A stretch of DNA of 64,000 nt, taken from NCBI RefSeq assembly GCF_022179305.1, contig NZ_BPQP01000020.1, positions 1-64,000 on the forward strand. Reading direction: 5' to 3'. This DNA comes from Methylobacterium iners (GTDB lineage: Bacteria > Pseudomonadota > Alphaproteobacteria > Rhizobiales > Beijerinckiaceae). Shown in pieces: positions 17,144 through 25,876 of this stretch. A model generated the notes under the pieces. That model was not told the DNA's origin. It ran no database searches and saw only the letters and a program-made list of their open reading frames with translations. Position 1 is the first letter of the stretch, and each line of letters begins with the position of its first letter. Both the position numbers and the translations under genes were made by a program.

Positions 17144-17173
17144 ACGCCCGCGGCTCGAAAGGGCCGCGGGCGT
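17144..17173 (+). terminator. Hairpin terminator after rplI
   Basis: A perfect 11-bp stem ACGCCCGCGGC / GCCGCGGGCGT with an 8-nt loop (17155-17162) is followed by only two T's. It ends the rpsF-rplI operon and separates it from dnaB. Confidence 0.65.
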
Positions 17174-17297
17174 TCGCGCATCCGGGATCGGGATCGCGCG
17201 GGGCTCCGGCGCAATCATTGGCTAACCAAAGCGGTGCCATGCTCGGCCGAACGTTCGTGGATCACGGCGGCGCCCGCCGCCTCTCGGAGCTTCGCCC

Positions 17298-18785
17298 ATG
17301 GCCCTGCCCAATGCCCTGACGGCGAACCTCCAGGCGGTCACCCAGGAATTCCGGGTCGCGCCGCACAACATCGATGCGGAGCAGGCGCTGCTGGGCGCCA
17401 TTCTGGTCAACAACGACGCCTTCTACCGGATCTCGGACTTCCTCCTGCCCGAGCACTTCATGGAGGACGTCCACCGCAAGATCTTCGAGGTGGCCTCGTC
17501 GCTGATCAAGGCCGGCAAGCTCGCGACGCCGATCACGCTCAAGACCTATCTCGGCGACGCCGACCTCGGCGGCCAGACCGTGATGCAGTACCTCGCCCGC
17601 CTGGCGGCGGAGGCGACGACCGTCATCAACGCCGCCGATTATGGCCGTACCATCTACGACCTCGCGATCCGGCGCCGGCTCATCACCATCGGCGAGGACC
17701 TCGTCAACGGCGCCTACGAGGCGCCGGTCGAGTCCTCCCCCCGCGACCAGATCGAAGGGACCGAGCGCCGGCTCTACGAGCTCGCCGAGTCGGGGAAGTA
17801 CGACGGCGGCTTCCAGAAATTCTCCGAGGCGCTCACGGCGGCCGTCGACATGGCGGCCAAGGCCTACCAGCGCGACGGCAAGCTCTCGGGCATCGCCACG
17901 GGCCTGTCCGACCTCGACGCCAAGATGGGCGGGCTGCAATCCTCCGACCTCATCATCCTCGCGGGCCGCCCCGGCATGGGCAAGACCTCGCTTGCCACCA
18001 ACATCGCCTTCAACATCGCCCGCGCCTACCAGGGCGAGAAGCAGCCGGACGGGCGGATCGAGACCAAGAACGGCGGCATCGTCGGCTTCTTCTCCCTCGA
18101 GATGTCGGCCGAGCAGCTCGCCACCCGCATCATCGCCGAGCAATCGGGCGTGCCCTCCTACAAGATCCGCCGCGGCGACATCCGGCCCGAGGATTTCTAC
18201 AAGATCACCGACGCCGCCCGCGAGATGCAGGCGATCCCCTTCTACATCGACCAGACCGGCGGCATCTCCATCGCCCAGCTCGCCGCGCGGGCCCGCCGCC
18301 TCAAGCGCCAGAAGGGCCTCGACGTCCTCGTGGTCGACTACCTGCAGCTGCTCTCGGGCTCGTCGAAGCGCGGCGACAATCGCGTGCAGGAGATGACCGA
18401 GATCACCACCGGCATGAAGGCGCTGGCCAAGGAGCTCGCGGTGCCGATCATCGCGCTCTCGCAGCTCTCCCGCCAAGTCGAGAACCGCGACGACAAGCGG
18501 CCCCAGCTCTCGGACCTGCGCGAATCCGGCTCGATCGAGCAGGACGCCGACGTGGTGATGTTCGTGTTCCGCGAGGAATACTACGTCAACAACAAGAAGC
18601 CCCGCGAAGGCACGGAAGAGTTCTTCGCCTGGGAGGCGGAGATGAACCGCGTCCACGGCAAGGCGGAGGTGATCCTCGGCAAGCAGCGCCACGGCCCGAC
18701 GGGCACGGTGGAGCTGCAGTTCGACGCCAACATCACGCGCTTCTCGAACCTGGCGGCAGAGGATCGGATGCCCGCGCGGATCTGA
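17298..18785 (+). CDS. dnaB: Replicative DNA helicase DnaB
   Basis: The 495-residue protein has the N-terminal primase-interaction domain (N-I-D-A-E-Q-A-L-L-G-A-I-L near residue 24) and the RecA-like helicase domain. Walker A is G-R-P-G-M-G-K-T-S at 223-231, Walker B is V-V-D-Y-L-Q-L, and the DnaB S-L-E-M-S and L-S-Q-L-S-R-x-V-E-x-R motifs are present. It unwinds DNA at the replication fork as a hexamer. GGAG lies 9 nt before the ATG. The order rplI-dnaB-alr-radA is conserved in this order of bacteria. Confidence 0.97.
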   Translation: MALPNALTANLQAVTQEFRVAPHNIDAEQALLGAILVNNDAFYRISDFLLPEHFMEDVHRKIFEVASSLIKAGKLATPITLKTYLGDADLGGQTVMQYLARLAAEATTVINAADYGRTIYDLAIRRRLITIGEDLVNGAYEAPVESSPRDQIEGTERRLYELAESGKYDGGFQKFSEALTAAVDMAAKAYQRDGKLSGIATGLSDLDAKMGGLQSSDLIILAGRPGMGKTSLATNIAFNIARAYQGEKQPDGRIETKNGGIVGFFSLEMSAEQLATRIIAEQSGVPSYKIRRGDIRPEDFYKITDAAREMQAIPFYIDQTGGISIAQLAARARRLKRQKGLDVLVVDYLQLLSGSSKRGDNRVQEMTEITTGMKALAKELAVPIIALSQLSRQVENRDDKRPQLSDLRESGSIEQDADVVMFVFREEYYVNNKKPREGTEEFFAWEAEMNRVHGKAEVILGKQRHGPTGTVELQFDANITRFSNLAAEDRMPARI

Positions 18786-18937
18786 TCGCATCGATCTCCG
18801 CGATCGATCAGGGATGCGAGGTGATGCTGCGCGAGCGTGCCGCATCGATCAGCACGGATCGAGCGAAGGACGCGTTCGAGACCGAATGGCGACCCGGCGG
18901 GTTGATCCTGTCCAAGCCCGGTGCTGCGGAGACTGAG

Positions 18938-20050
18938 ATGGGGCTACCTTTCGCCCAAGCGGATGTGACCCGGTCGCTCGGGGAGCACGGCGCCCGGCTC
19001 ACGATTGATCTCTCGGCCATCGGCGAGAACTGGCGGCGCCTTGGGGCTCAAGGCCTGGGGACCGAATGCGCGGCCGTCGTGAAGGCCGACGCCTATGGCT
19101 GCGGGCTCCAGGCCGTCGCCCCCGCCCTGCACCGGGCCGGCTGCCGGACCTTCTTCGTCGCTCATCTGAGCGAGGCGATCGTGGCTCGTGCGCTCCTGCC
19201 GGAGGCCGTCATCTACGTCCTCAACGGCCTTCTGCCCGGCACGGAGGCCGCGTTCGCAGCCCACGATCTCCGCCCCGTGCTAAGCTCTCGGGAAGAGCTG
19301 ACCGCATGGGCCGCCTTCTCGGCGGGCCGGCCGATGCCGGCCGCGCTTCACGTCGACACCGGCATGAACCGACTCGGCCTTCGCGTGCCGGAGGCCCTGG
19401 CGCTGGCGGGCGATCCGGTGATCGCACAGGCCGGGATCGCCCTCATCATGAGCCATCTCGTAAGCGCCGAGCGGCCGGACGAAGCGGTGAACGAGCGGCA
19501 GGTCGCGGCCTTCGCGATGGTGCGGCAAGCTTATTCCGATCTGCCCGCATCGCTCGCGAATTCCTCGGGTTGCTTCCTCGGTTCGGCCGCCCACCACGAT
19601 CTCCTGCGGCCGGGCTACGCTCTGTTCGGCGGCAACCCGACGCCGGGGCGGGAGAACCCGATGCGGCCGGTGGTGCGGCTGGAGGCGGTGATCGCGCAGG
19701 TCCGCGAAGTGGGCCGGGGCGAGAGCGTCGGCTATAATGGGCGCTGGACCGCGCCGGGTCCGCGCCGCCTCGCCACCCTCTCGCTCGGCTATGCCGACGG
19801 CTATCCTCGTTCGGCCAGCGGCAAAGGTCATGCGCTCGTCGGCGGCGTGCCCTGCCCGATCCTCGGCCTCATCTCGATGGACCTGATCTCCATCGACGTC
19901 ACGGAAGCGCCGGCGGCGGCGCGCGGCGCGCCGGCGGTCCTGATCGGCGATGGGCTCGACATCGACACGGTCGGTCGCGCCGCCGGCACCATTGGCTACG
20001 AGATCCTGACGAGCCTGGGTTCCCGTTATGTTCGCAACTATGTAGAGTGA
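18938..20050 (+). CDS. alr: Alanine racemase
   Basis: ATG 18938 is preceded by GGAG at 6 nt; an in-frame ATG at 18824 is less likely. The 370-residue protein carries the PLP-lysine motif A-V-V-K-A-D-A-Y-G-C-G (Lys49), H-V-D-T-G-M-N-R-L-G-L, the second catalytic base region V-G-Y-N near residue 265, and L-G-Y-A-D-G-Y-P-R-S with S-M-D in the C-terminal barrel domain. It interconverts L- and D-alanine for peptidoglycan. It is 34 bp from radA and may share a transcript with it. Confidence 0.95.
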   Translation: MGLPFAQADVTRSLGEHGARLTIDLSAIGENWRRLGAQGLGTECAAVVKADAYGCGLQAVAPALHRAGCRTFFVAHLSEAIVARALLPEAVIYVLNGLLPGTEAAFAAHDLRPVLSSREELTAWAAFSAGRPMPAALHVDTGMNRLGLRVPEALALAGDPVIAQAGIALIMSHLVSAERPDEAVNERQVAAFAMVRQAYSDLPASLANSSGCFLGSAAHHDLLRPGYALFGGNPTPGRENPMRPVVRLEAVIAQVREVGRGESVGYNGRWTAPGPRRLATLSLGYADGYPRSASGKGHALVGGVPCPILGLISMDLISIDVTEAPAAARGAPAVLIGDGLDIDTVGRAAGTIGYEILTSLGSRYVRNYVE

Positions 20051-20084
20051 TCCCGGCCGGCGCTCCGGCCCTCCGGAACCCCCG

Positions 20085-21512
20085 ATGGCCAAGATCCAAC
20101 AGACCTTCGTCTGCCAGTCCTGCGGGGCGGTCTACAATCGCTGGCGCGGGCGCTGCGAGGCCTGCAACGGCTGGAACACGATCGTCGAGGAGACCGGCGC
20201 CTCCGGTCCCCAGGCAGGGCCCGTCGCGACCCGTCCCGGGCGGGCGCGTGGCCGGGTGTTTTCGCTCGAAGGTCTGACCGGAGAGGCGCGTGAGGCGCCG
20301 CGCGTGCCTTCCGGGATCGGCGAGCTCGACCGCGTCACCGGCGGAGGCTTCGTCCGCGGCTCGGTGATCCTGCTCGGCGGCGATCCCGGCATCGGCAAGT
20401 CGACGCTGCTGATGCAGGCGACCGCTGCGATGGCGCGCACCGGCGAGCGCGTCGTCTACATCTCCGGCGAGGAGGCGGTGGGCCAAGTCCGCCTGCGCGC
20501 CGAGCGCCTCGGCCTCTCGGGGATGCCCGTCGAGCTCGCCGCAGAGACGAATGTCGAGGACATCGTCGAGACGCTCTCCCAGGGCCGCCCGCCGGCGCTC
20601 GCCATCATCGATTCGATCCAGACCATGTGGACCGAGACCGTGGAATCGGCACCGGGCACGGTCACGCAGGTGCGCGGCTCGGCGCAGTCGCTGATCCGCT
20701 TCGCCAAGACGACGGGGACGGCGGTGATCCTCGTCGGCCACGTCACCAAGGACGGCCAGATCGCGGGTCCCCGCGTCGTCGAGCACATGGTCGACGCGGT
20801 CGCCTCCTTCGAGGGCGACCAGGGCCACCACTTCCGGATCTTGCGCGCGGTGAAGAACCGCTTCGGGCCCACCGACGAGATCGGCGTGTTCGAGATGACC
20901 GACGGCGGGCTGAAGGAGGTGCCCAACCCCTCGGCCCTCTTCCTCGCCGGTCGCGACCACGCCGCGCCCGGCACGGCGGTCTTCGCCGGGATAGAGGGGA
21001 CGCGGCCGCTGCTGGTCGAGATCCAGGCGCTGGTCGCCCCCTCCTCCCTCGGGATGCCGCGCCGCGCCGTGGTGGGCTGGGACCCGAACCGGCTCTCGAT
21101 GGTGCTCGCCGTGCTCGAGGCCCATGGCGGCATCAGGCTCGGGAGCCACGACGTCTATCTCAACGTCGCGGGGGGCCTGCGCATCACCGAGCCGGCCGCC
21201 GATCTCGCCGTGGCGGCCGCCCTCGTCTCATCGCTGTCCGGGGCGGCGCTGCCGCCCGAGACGGTCTATTTCGGCGAGATCGGCCTATCGGGCGCGGTCC
21301 GGCCCGTCGCGCAAGGCCCGGCTCGCCTGAAGGAGGCGCTCAAGCTCGGCTTCGCGCGCGCGGTGATGCCTCAGGCGCGGGGCGAGACCGGCGACGGCGC
21401 GCTGGCGACGGAGGCCTTGCGCCACATCGCCGACCTCGTGGCCGGGATCGCGAGCGGCGCCCCGAGGAAGGGTCGCAGCAACCGCAACCGGGACCATTAC
21501 GAGGAGGCCTGA
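20085..21512 (+). CDS. radA: DNA repair protein RadA
   Basis: The 475-residue protein has an N-terminal C4 zinc finger (Cys10, Cys13, Cys24, Cys27) and a RecA-like ATPase with Walker A G-G-D-P-G-I-G-K-S-T at 98-107. The RadA-specific K-N-R-F-G motif is at 257-261, and a C-terminal Lon-like domain ends in a short basic tail. It promotes branch migration during recombination. Its 3' end is 6 bp from the convergent queuosine-precursor transporter gene. Confidence 0.96.
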   Translation: MAKIQQTFVCQSCGAVYNRWRGRCEACNGWNTIVEETGASGPQAGPVATRPGRARGRVFSLEGLTGEAREAPRVPSGIGELDRVTGGGFVRGSVILLGGDPGIGKSTLLMQATAAMARTGERVVYISGEEAVGQVRLRAERLGLSGMPVELAAETNVEDIVETLSQGRPPALAIIDSIQTMWTETVESAPGTVTQVRGSAQSLIRFAKTTGTAVILVGHVTKDGQIAGPRVVEHMVDAVASFEGDQGHHFRILRAVKNRFGPTDEIGVFEMTDGGLKEVPNPSALFLAGRDHAAPGTAVFAGIEGTRPLLVEIQALVAPSSLGMPRRAVVGWDPNRLSMVLAVLEAHGGIRLGSHDVYLNVAGGLRITEPAADLAVAAALVSSLSGAALPPETVYFGEIGLSGAVRPVAQGPARLKEALKLGFARAVMPQARGETGDGALATEALRHIADLVAGIASGAPRKGRSNRNRDHYEEA

Positions 21513-21518
21513 GGCGGA

Positions 21519-22205
21519 TTACTCCCGAAGTCGGAACGGACTGAAGTCCGTATCGCGGTCGAAATGGTCCTCGCCCTCCTCGCGCTTGAGCCAGGCGATG
21601 AGGGGCAGGGTCAGCGGCAGCGCCACGATCTCCCAGGCCACCTTGAGCGCCCAGGCGCCGAGCCCGATCCGCACGAGCTCTGCCGTCCCGAACACGCCGC
21701 CGAAGGCGATCCCGACGAAGATCAGCGTGTCGACGCCCTGGCCGACCATCGTGGACGCCACGAGGCGCAGGGCGAGCCGGCGGCCGGCCAAGCGCAGCTT
21801 CAGCTTCGCCAGCACGTAGGCGTTCAGGAACTCGCCGGCGAGATAGGCCGCCATGCCGGCCACCGCGAACCGCGGCGTCGCGCCGAGCACCGTCTCGAAG
21901 GCGGCCTGATGCGGCCAGAACGGCGCCGGTGGCAGGGCGGCGGCGAGAGTGTAGGCGGCGATCCAGACGACCTGTGCCGTGAGGCCCGCCCACACGACTC
22001 GCCGGGCGCTCGCGTAGCCGTAGACCTCGGTCAGCACGTCTCCGAACACGTAGGAGAGCGGGAAGACGATGACGGCGGCGCTGAAGGTAAGGCCGCCGAG
22101 CGCCACGATCTTGCCGGCCAGGATCAGCGAGATGATGAGGACGGCGCTGAACAGGCCGGCAATGGGAACGAGGTGCTTTCGCTGGGGCTCGACCGTCGGT
22201 GGCAT
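21519..22205 (-). CDS. Queuosine precursor transporter (YhhQ/Vut_1 family)
   Basis: The 228-residue protein has six hydrophobic segments and the family motifs F-P-L-S-Y-V-F-G-D-V-L-T-E-V-Y-G-Y (about residues 48-64) and G-x-x-V-D-T-L-I-F. YhhQ proteins import preQ0/preQ1 for synthesis of the tRNA nucleoside queuosine. The charged C-terminal tail (H-F-D-R-D-T-D-F) is typical. The gene is reversed between radA and cvpA, which are usually close neighbours in related genomes, so it may be an insertion. No preQ1 riboswitch was recognised upstream. Confidence 0.88.
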   Translation of the reverse strand: MPPTVEPQRKHLVPIAGLFSAVLIISLILAGKIVALGGLTFSAAVIVFPLSYVFGDVLTEVYGYASARRVVWAGLTAQVVWIAAYTLAAALPPAPFWPHQAAFETVLGATPRFAVAGMAAYLAGEFLNAYVLAKLKLRLAGRRLALRLVASTMVGQGVDTLIFVGIAFGGVFGTAELVRIGLGAWALKVAWEIVALPLTLPLIAWLKREEGEDHFDRDTDFSPFRLRE

Positions 22206-22283
22206 GCGCGTCCCGTTCGCCTCCTTGTAGAGCCGCGTCCAGGCTTGTCCAAGCCCGCGAGGGGAAGGCAGGCCGTGCGGAGG

Positions 22284-22312
22284 GTGACGGGCGGGGTCCG
22301 GCGCGATATACA
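22284..22312 (+). promoter_or_regulatory. Candidate sigma70-type promoter for cvpA
   Basis: GTGACG (22284-22289) and TATACA (22307-22312) are separated by 17 bp, and the start site would be about 60 nt before the cvpA ATG. Both hexamers match the alphaproteobacterial housekeeping pattern well. Confidence 0.5.
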
Positions 22313-22381
22313 GCCCCGGCGGCCAGGGGAAGCCGCAGATTCCGCTGATCGCCGCTCCGCCCCGTGTGACATCCGCCCACG

Positions 22382-22996
22382 ATGCCGTTCTCCATTCTTG
22401 ATCTCGTCGTGCTCGGCGTCGTCGTGCTCTCCGCCCTGCTCGCGGCCGTTCGCGGCGCCACCCGCGAGGTGCTCGCGATCATCGCCTGGGTCGCCGCGGC
22501 CGCGATCGCCTGGCAGTTCTATCCCTTGCTCCTGCCGACGGTCGGTCAGCACGTCTCGAACGCCACCGTGGCCCTCGTCGCCTCGATCGCCGCGATCTTT
22601 CTCGGCACGCTGATCATCGTCTCGATCATCACCGTGAAGGTGTCGGACATGATCCTCGATTCGCGGATCGGCGCGATCGACCGTTCCCTCGGCTTCCTGT
22701 TCGGCGCCGCCCGCGGCTTCCTGATCTGCGTGATCGGCTGGGTGTTCCTGGCCTGGCTGGTGCAGGGGAAGATGCCGGAATGGGCCGCCCAGGCGCGCAG
22801 CCGTCCGATGCTGGAGAAATCCGGCGAGGCGCTGGTCGCGCAGCTCCCCGAGAACCCGGAAGGGCTCCTCAAGCAGTTCAAGAAGCCCAAGCCGGGCGAC
22901 GCCGCGGAGCCCCCGGCGGAGGGCGAGGTTCCGGCCCAGCGTCGCAGCGACGCCGGGGCGAAGCCCGCGCAAGCCGTTCCCGCGCCGCGACCCTGA
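22382..22996 (+). CDS. cvpA: CvpA family membrane protein
   Basis: The 204-residue protein has four hydrophobic segments in its first 130 residues and the CvpA pattern L-D-x-V-V-L-G-V-V-x-x-S-x-L-L-A-x-x-R-G near the start. G-A-I-D-R-S-L-G-F-L-F-G-A-A-R-G lies at about residues 98-113. The C-terminal 70 residues are soluble and Pro/Lys-rich. CvpA was named for colicin V production and is linked to envelope homeostasis. It precedes purF by 102 bp, the conserved cvpA-purF pairing. Confidence 0.9.
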   Translation: MPFSILDLVVLGVVVLSALLAAVRGATREVLAIIAWVAAAAIAWQFYPLLLPTVGQHVSNATVALVASIAAIFLGTLIIVSIITVKVSDMILDSRIGAIDRSLGFLFGAARGFLICVIGWVFLAWLVQGKMPEWAAQARSRPMLEKSGEALVAQLPENPEGLLKQFKKPKPGDAAEPPAEGEVPAQRRSDAGAKPAQAVPAPRP

Positions 22997-23098
22997 CCTG
23001 CGCGCAAAGCCGCTTGGTGACGTCGCAGCCGATGGTTAGATGACGCCCACGTGACACTAGGGCCGGGAACCTTCCGGCGACGAGGGATCGAGAGCAGC

Positions 23099-24583
23099 AT
23101 GTCAGCACGCACCGCGCCCGCCATGGCCCCGGTCGCGGACGGGCTTGATCGCGACGGCGACACGCTGCGCGAGGAATGCGGCGTCTTCGGCATCTTCGGC
23201 CATCCCGACGCCTCGGCGATCGTTGCGCTCGGCCTGCACGCCCTCCAGCATCGCGGCCAGGAGGCGGCGGGCATCGTCTCCTTCGACGGGCACGTCTTCC
23301 ATTCCGAGCGCCGACCCGGCCTCGTCGGCGATTCCTTCTCCGACCGCTCGACCATCGAGCACTTGGAGGGCCGGTCCGCCATCGGCCACGTGCGCTACTC
23401 GACGACGGGCGGGACCATCCTGCGCAACGTCCAGCCGCTCTTCGCCGAGCTCGCCAGCGGCGGGCTGGCGGTCGCCCACAACGGCAACCTGACGAACGCG
23501 CTGTCCATCCGCCGCGACCTCGTGCGCGACGGCGCCATCACCCAATCGACCTCCGACACCGAGGTGATCCTCCACCTCGCCGCCCGGTCGCGCGCGCCGC
23601 GCATCATCGAGCGCTTCACGGAGGCCCTGCGGACGATCGAGGGCGCCTACGCCCTCGTGGCGCTGACCAACAAGAAGCTCATTGGCGCCCGCGATCCGCT
23701 GGGTATCCGCCCGCTCGTCATCGGCGAGCTCGACGGGCGCTACATCCTGGCCTCCGAAACCTGTGCGCTGGACATCATCGGCGCGAAGTTCATCCGCGAC
23801 GTGGAGAACGGCGAGATCGTCGTGATCTCGGAAGAGGGCCTCGAATCGATCCGCTTCGCGCCGCGTCAGCCGATGCGGCCCTGCATCTTCGAGTACATCT
23901 ACTTCGCACGGCCCGACTCGGTGGTGAACGGCAAGAGCGTCTACGCGGTGCGCAAGAACATCGGCCACGAGCTCGCCCGCGAGGCGCCGGCCGACGCCGA
24001 CATCGTGATCCCGGTACCGGATTCCGGCGTGCCGGCCGCGCTCGGCTTCGCGCAGGAGACCGGCCTGCCCTTCGAGATGGGCATCATCCGCAACCATTAC
24101 GTCGGCCGCACCTTCATCCAGCCGACTCAGTCGGTGCGCGAGCTCGGCGTGCGCATGAAGCATTCGGCCAACCGCGCCGCGGTGCAGGGCAAACGCATCG
24201 TTCTCGTCGACGACAGCTTGGTCCGCGGCACGACCTCGGTGAAGATCGTGCGGATGATGCGGGAGGCCGGGGCCAAGGAGGTCCATTTCCGGATCGCCTC
24301 GCCGCCGATCACCTATCCCGACTTCTACGGGATCGACACGCCCGAGCGCGAGAAGCTGCTCGCCGCGACCCACGATCTCGAGGGCATGCGCCGCTATATC
24401 GGCGCGGATTCCCTCGCCTTCCTCTCGATCGATGGCCTCTACCACGCGATGGGCGAGGAACGGCGCGACGCCGAGCACCCGCAATACACCGATCATTGCT
24501 TCACCGGCGACTACCCGACCTGCCTGACCGACCTCGCCATCGCCGGGCCCAAGCGCCTGGCCATGCTCGCCGAGGCGGATTGA
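23099..24583 (+). CDS. purF: Amidophosphoribosyltransferase PurF
   Basis: ATG 23099 gives a 494-residue protein. A short propeptide precedes the catalytic Cys27 (R-E-E-C-G-V-F-G), which should become the N-terminal nucleophile of the glutaminase domain after cleavage. The phosphoribosyltransferase domain has the PRPP motif V-L-V-D-D-S-L-V-R-G-T-T. It makes phosphoribosylamine, the first step of purine synthesis. At sites where the B. subtilis enzyme binds an iron-sulfur cluster, one Cys is replaced (P-D-F-Y-G-I-D) and another is missing before C-F-T-G, so a cluster looks unlikely. The SDR gene follows after 7 bp. Confidence 0.96.
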   Translation: MSARTAPAMAPVADGLDRDGDTLREECGVFGIFGHPDASAIVALGLHALQHRGQEAAGIVSFDGHVFHSERRPGLVGDSFSDRSTIEHLEGRSAIGHVRYSTTGGTILRNVQPLFAELASGGLAVAHNGNLTNALSIRRDLVRDGAITQSTSDTEVILHLAARSRAPRIIERFTEALRTIEGAYALVALTNKKLIGARDPLGIRPLVIGELDGRYILASETCALDIIGAKFIRDVENGEIVVISEEGLESIRFAPRQPMRPCIFEYIYFARPDSVVNGKSVYAVRKNIGHELAREAPADADIVIPVPDSGVPAALGFAQETGLPFEMGIIRNHYVGRTFIQPTQSVRELGVRMKHSANRAAVQGKRIVLVDDSLVRGTTSVKIVRMMREAGAKEVHFRIASPPITYPDFYGIDTPEREKLLAATHDLEGMRRYIGADSLAFLSIDGLYHAMGEERRDAEHPQYTDHCFTGDYPTCLTDLAIAGPKRLAMLAEAD

Positions 24584-24590
24584 TCCGGGG

Positions 24591-25385
24591 ATGACCACGC
24601 TCTCCGAAAAGCCGCTCGACGGCCGCATCGCGCTCGTCACCGGCGCCTCGCGCGGCATCGGCCGCGCCGCTGCGCTCGCGCTGGCCGGGGCTGGCGCCCA
24701 CGTCGTCGCAGTCGGCCGGACCCAGGGCGCCCTGGAGGAACTGGACGACGCGATCCGGAGCGCCGGCTCCAGCGCGACGCTCGTTCCCCTCGACCTCACC
24801 GATTACGACGGGATCGATCGCCTTGGCGCGGCCGTCCACGAGCGCTGGAAGCGCCTCGATATCCTGGTCGGCAATGCCGGCATCCTCGGTAACCTGACGC
24901 CGCTCGGGCATGCGACGCCGAAGGCGTGGGCGCAGGTGATGGACATCAACGTCACCGCGAACTGGCGCCTGATCCGGTCCTTCGACCCTCTGCTGCGGGC
25001 CTCGGAGGCGGGGCGCGCCATCTTCGTGACCTCGGGCGCCGCCCAGAAGTGCCGGGCCTATTGGGGGCCCTACTCGGTCTCGAAGGCCGCCCTCGACGCC
25101 CTCGTTCGCACCTACGCGGCCGAAACCGAGGCGACGAACGTCCGGGCGATGCTCCTCAATCCCGGCCCCCTGCGCACGCGCATGCGCGCCGCCGCGATGC
25201 CCGGCGAGGACCCCGAGACGCTGCGGACGCCGGAGGACTTGGCGCCGGATTTCGTGCGGCTCGCCGGCCGGGACTGGACCGATACGGGCAAGATCTACGA
25301 TTTCCCGACAGGGCGGGTTCACGCATTCCGGGCGGCGGAGTGGATCGGGCCGGTCACAACCGGGATCGACCGAGGCTCCTCATGA
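24591..25385 (+). CDS. Short-chain dehydrogenase/reductase
   Basis: The 264-residue protein has the classical SDR motifs: T-G-A-S-R-G-I-G (about residues 17-24) for NAD(P) binding, N-A-G, and the catalytic Ser, then Y-S-V-S-K with Tyr and Lys near residue 160. The gene after purF in many Rhizobiales is an SDR of this type, with no assigned substrate. It is 7 bp from purF and overlaps dmrA by four bases (ATGA), so all three look co-transcribed. Confidence 0.9.
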   Translation: MTTLSEKPLDGRIALVTGASRGIGRAAALALAGAGAHVVAVGRTQGALEELDDAIRSAGSSATLVPLDLTDYDGIDRLGAAVHERWKRLDILVGNAGILGNLTPLGHATPKAWAQVMDINVTANWRLIRSFDPLLRASEAGRAIFVTSGAAQKCRAYWGPYSVSKAALDALVRTYAAETEATNVRAMLLNPGPLRTRMRAAAMPGEDPETLRTPEDLAPDFVRLAGRDWTDTGKIYDFPTGRVHAFRAAEWIGPVTTGIDRGSS

Positions 25386-25792
25386 TCGACGTCCGCTGCA
25401 TCTGCGCCATCGGCCAGCGCGGCCAGCTCGGGCTCCATGGGCAGCTGCCCTGGGAGGGCAACACCGATCCCCTCTTCGTCGAGGACGTGACCCGGTTCTT
25501 CGCCCTGACTATGGGCCACGTGCTCATCGCCGGCCCGAAGACGATCGCTTCCGTGCCGGCCTTCGCCTTCAAGGACCGTACCATCGACGTGATCCGGAGC
25601 CACGAGGACCCGGACGCCGTGCTTGCCCGCTATCCCGGCCGCCGGATCTTCGTCGGCGGCGGCATCGCGGTCTGGAACGTCTACGCCAGGTACATCCAGC
25701 ATTGGGACATCACGCGGCTCCCCTATGACGGCGACGCCGACCGTTGGTTCGATCCGGCTTGGCTGGTGGGCGGGGCGCTGCGAAGCGCCTGA
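25382..25792 (+). CDS. dmrA: Dihydromethanopterin reductase DmrA (dihydrofolate reductase-like)
   Basis: The 136-residue protein has a dihydrofolate reductase-type fold: A-I-G-x-x-G-x-L-G-x-x-G-x-L-P-W at the start, then V-L-I-A-G-P-K-T, and the NADPH-binding R-I-F-V-G-G-G-I-A-V-W. It is about 25 residues shorter than typical FolA. The wording of the sequence (V-E-D-V-T-R-F-F-A-L-T; I-Q-H-W-D) agrees closely with my recollection of DmrA from Methylobacterium extorquens, the bacterial enzyme making tetrahydromethanopterin, the C1 carrier used in formaldehyde oxidation. Co-transcription with purF and the SDR is likely. A plain dihydrofolate reductase is the alternative. Confidence 0.75.
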   Translation: MIDVRCICAIGQRGQLGLHGQLPWEGNTDPLFVEDVTRFFALTMGHVLIAGPKTIASVPAFAFKDRTIDVIRSHEDPDAVLARYPGRRIFVGGGIAVWNVYARYIQHWDITRLPYDGDADRWFDPAWLVGGALRSA

Positions 25793-25876
25793 TCGGCGGG
25801 ACAGGCCGGCGGTTCTGCCGCGGCACAAAGCGCACCCTCGCGAGTTGAGGCGCACGCGCCCGCGCAGAGAGTCGCC

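Noticed and set aside
17114-18937. Upstream in-frame extension of alr through dnaB
   Set aside because: The extension lies over dnaB in another frame and encodes Arg/His-rich filler; the real alr start at 18938 has a good ribosome binding site.
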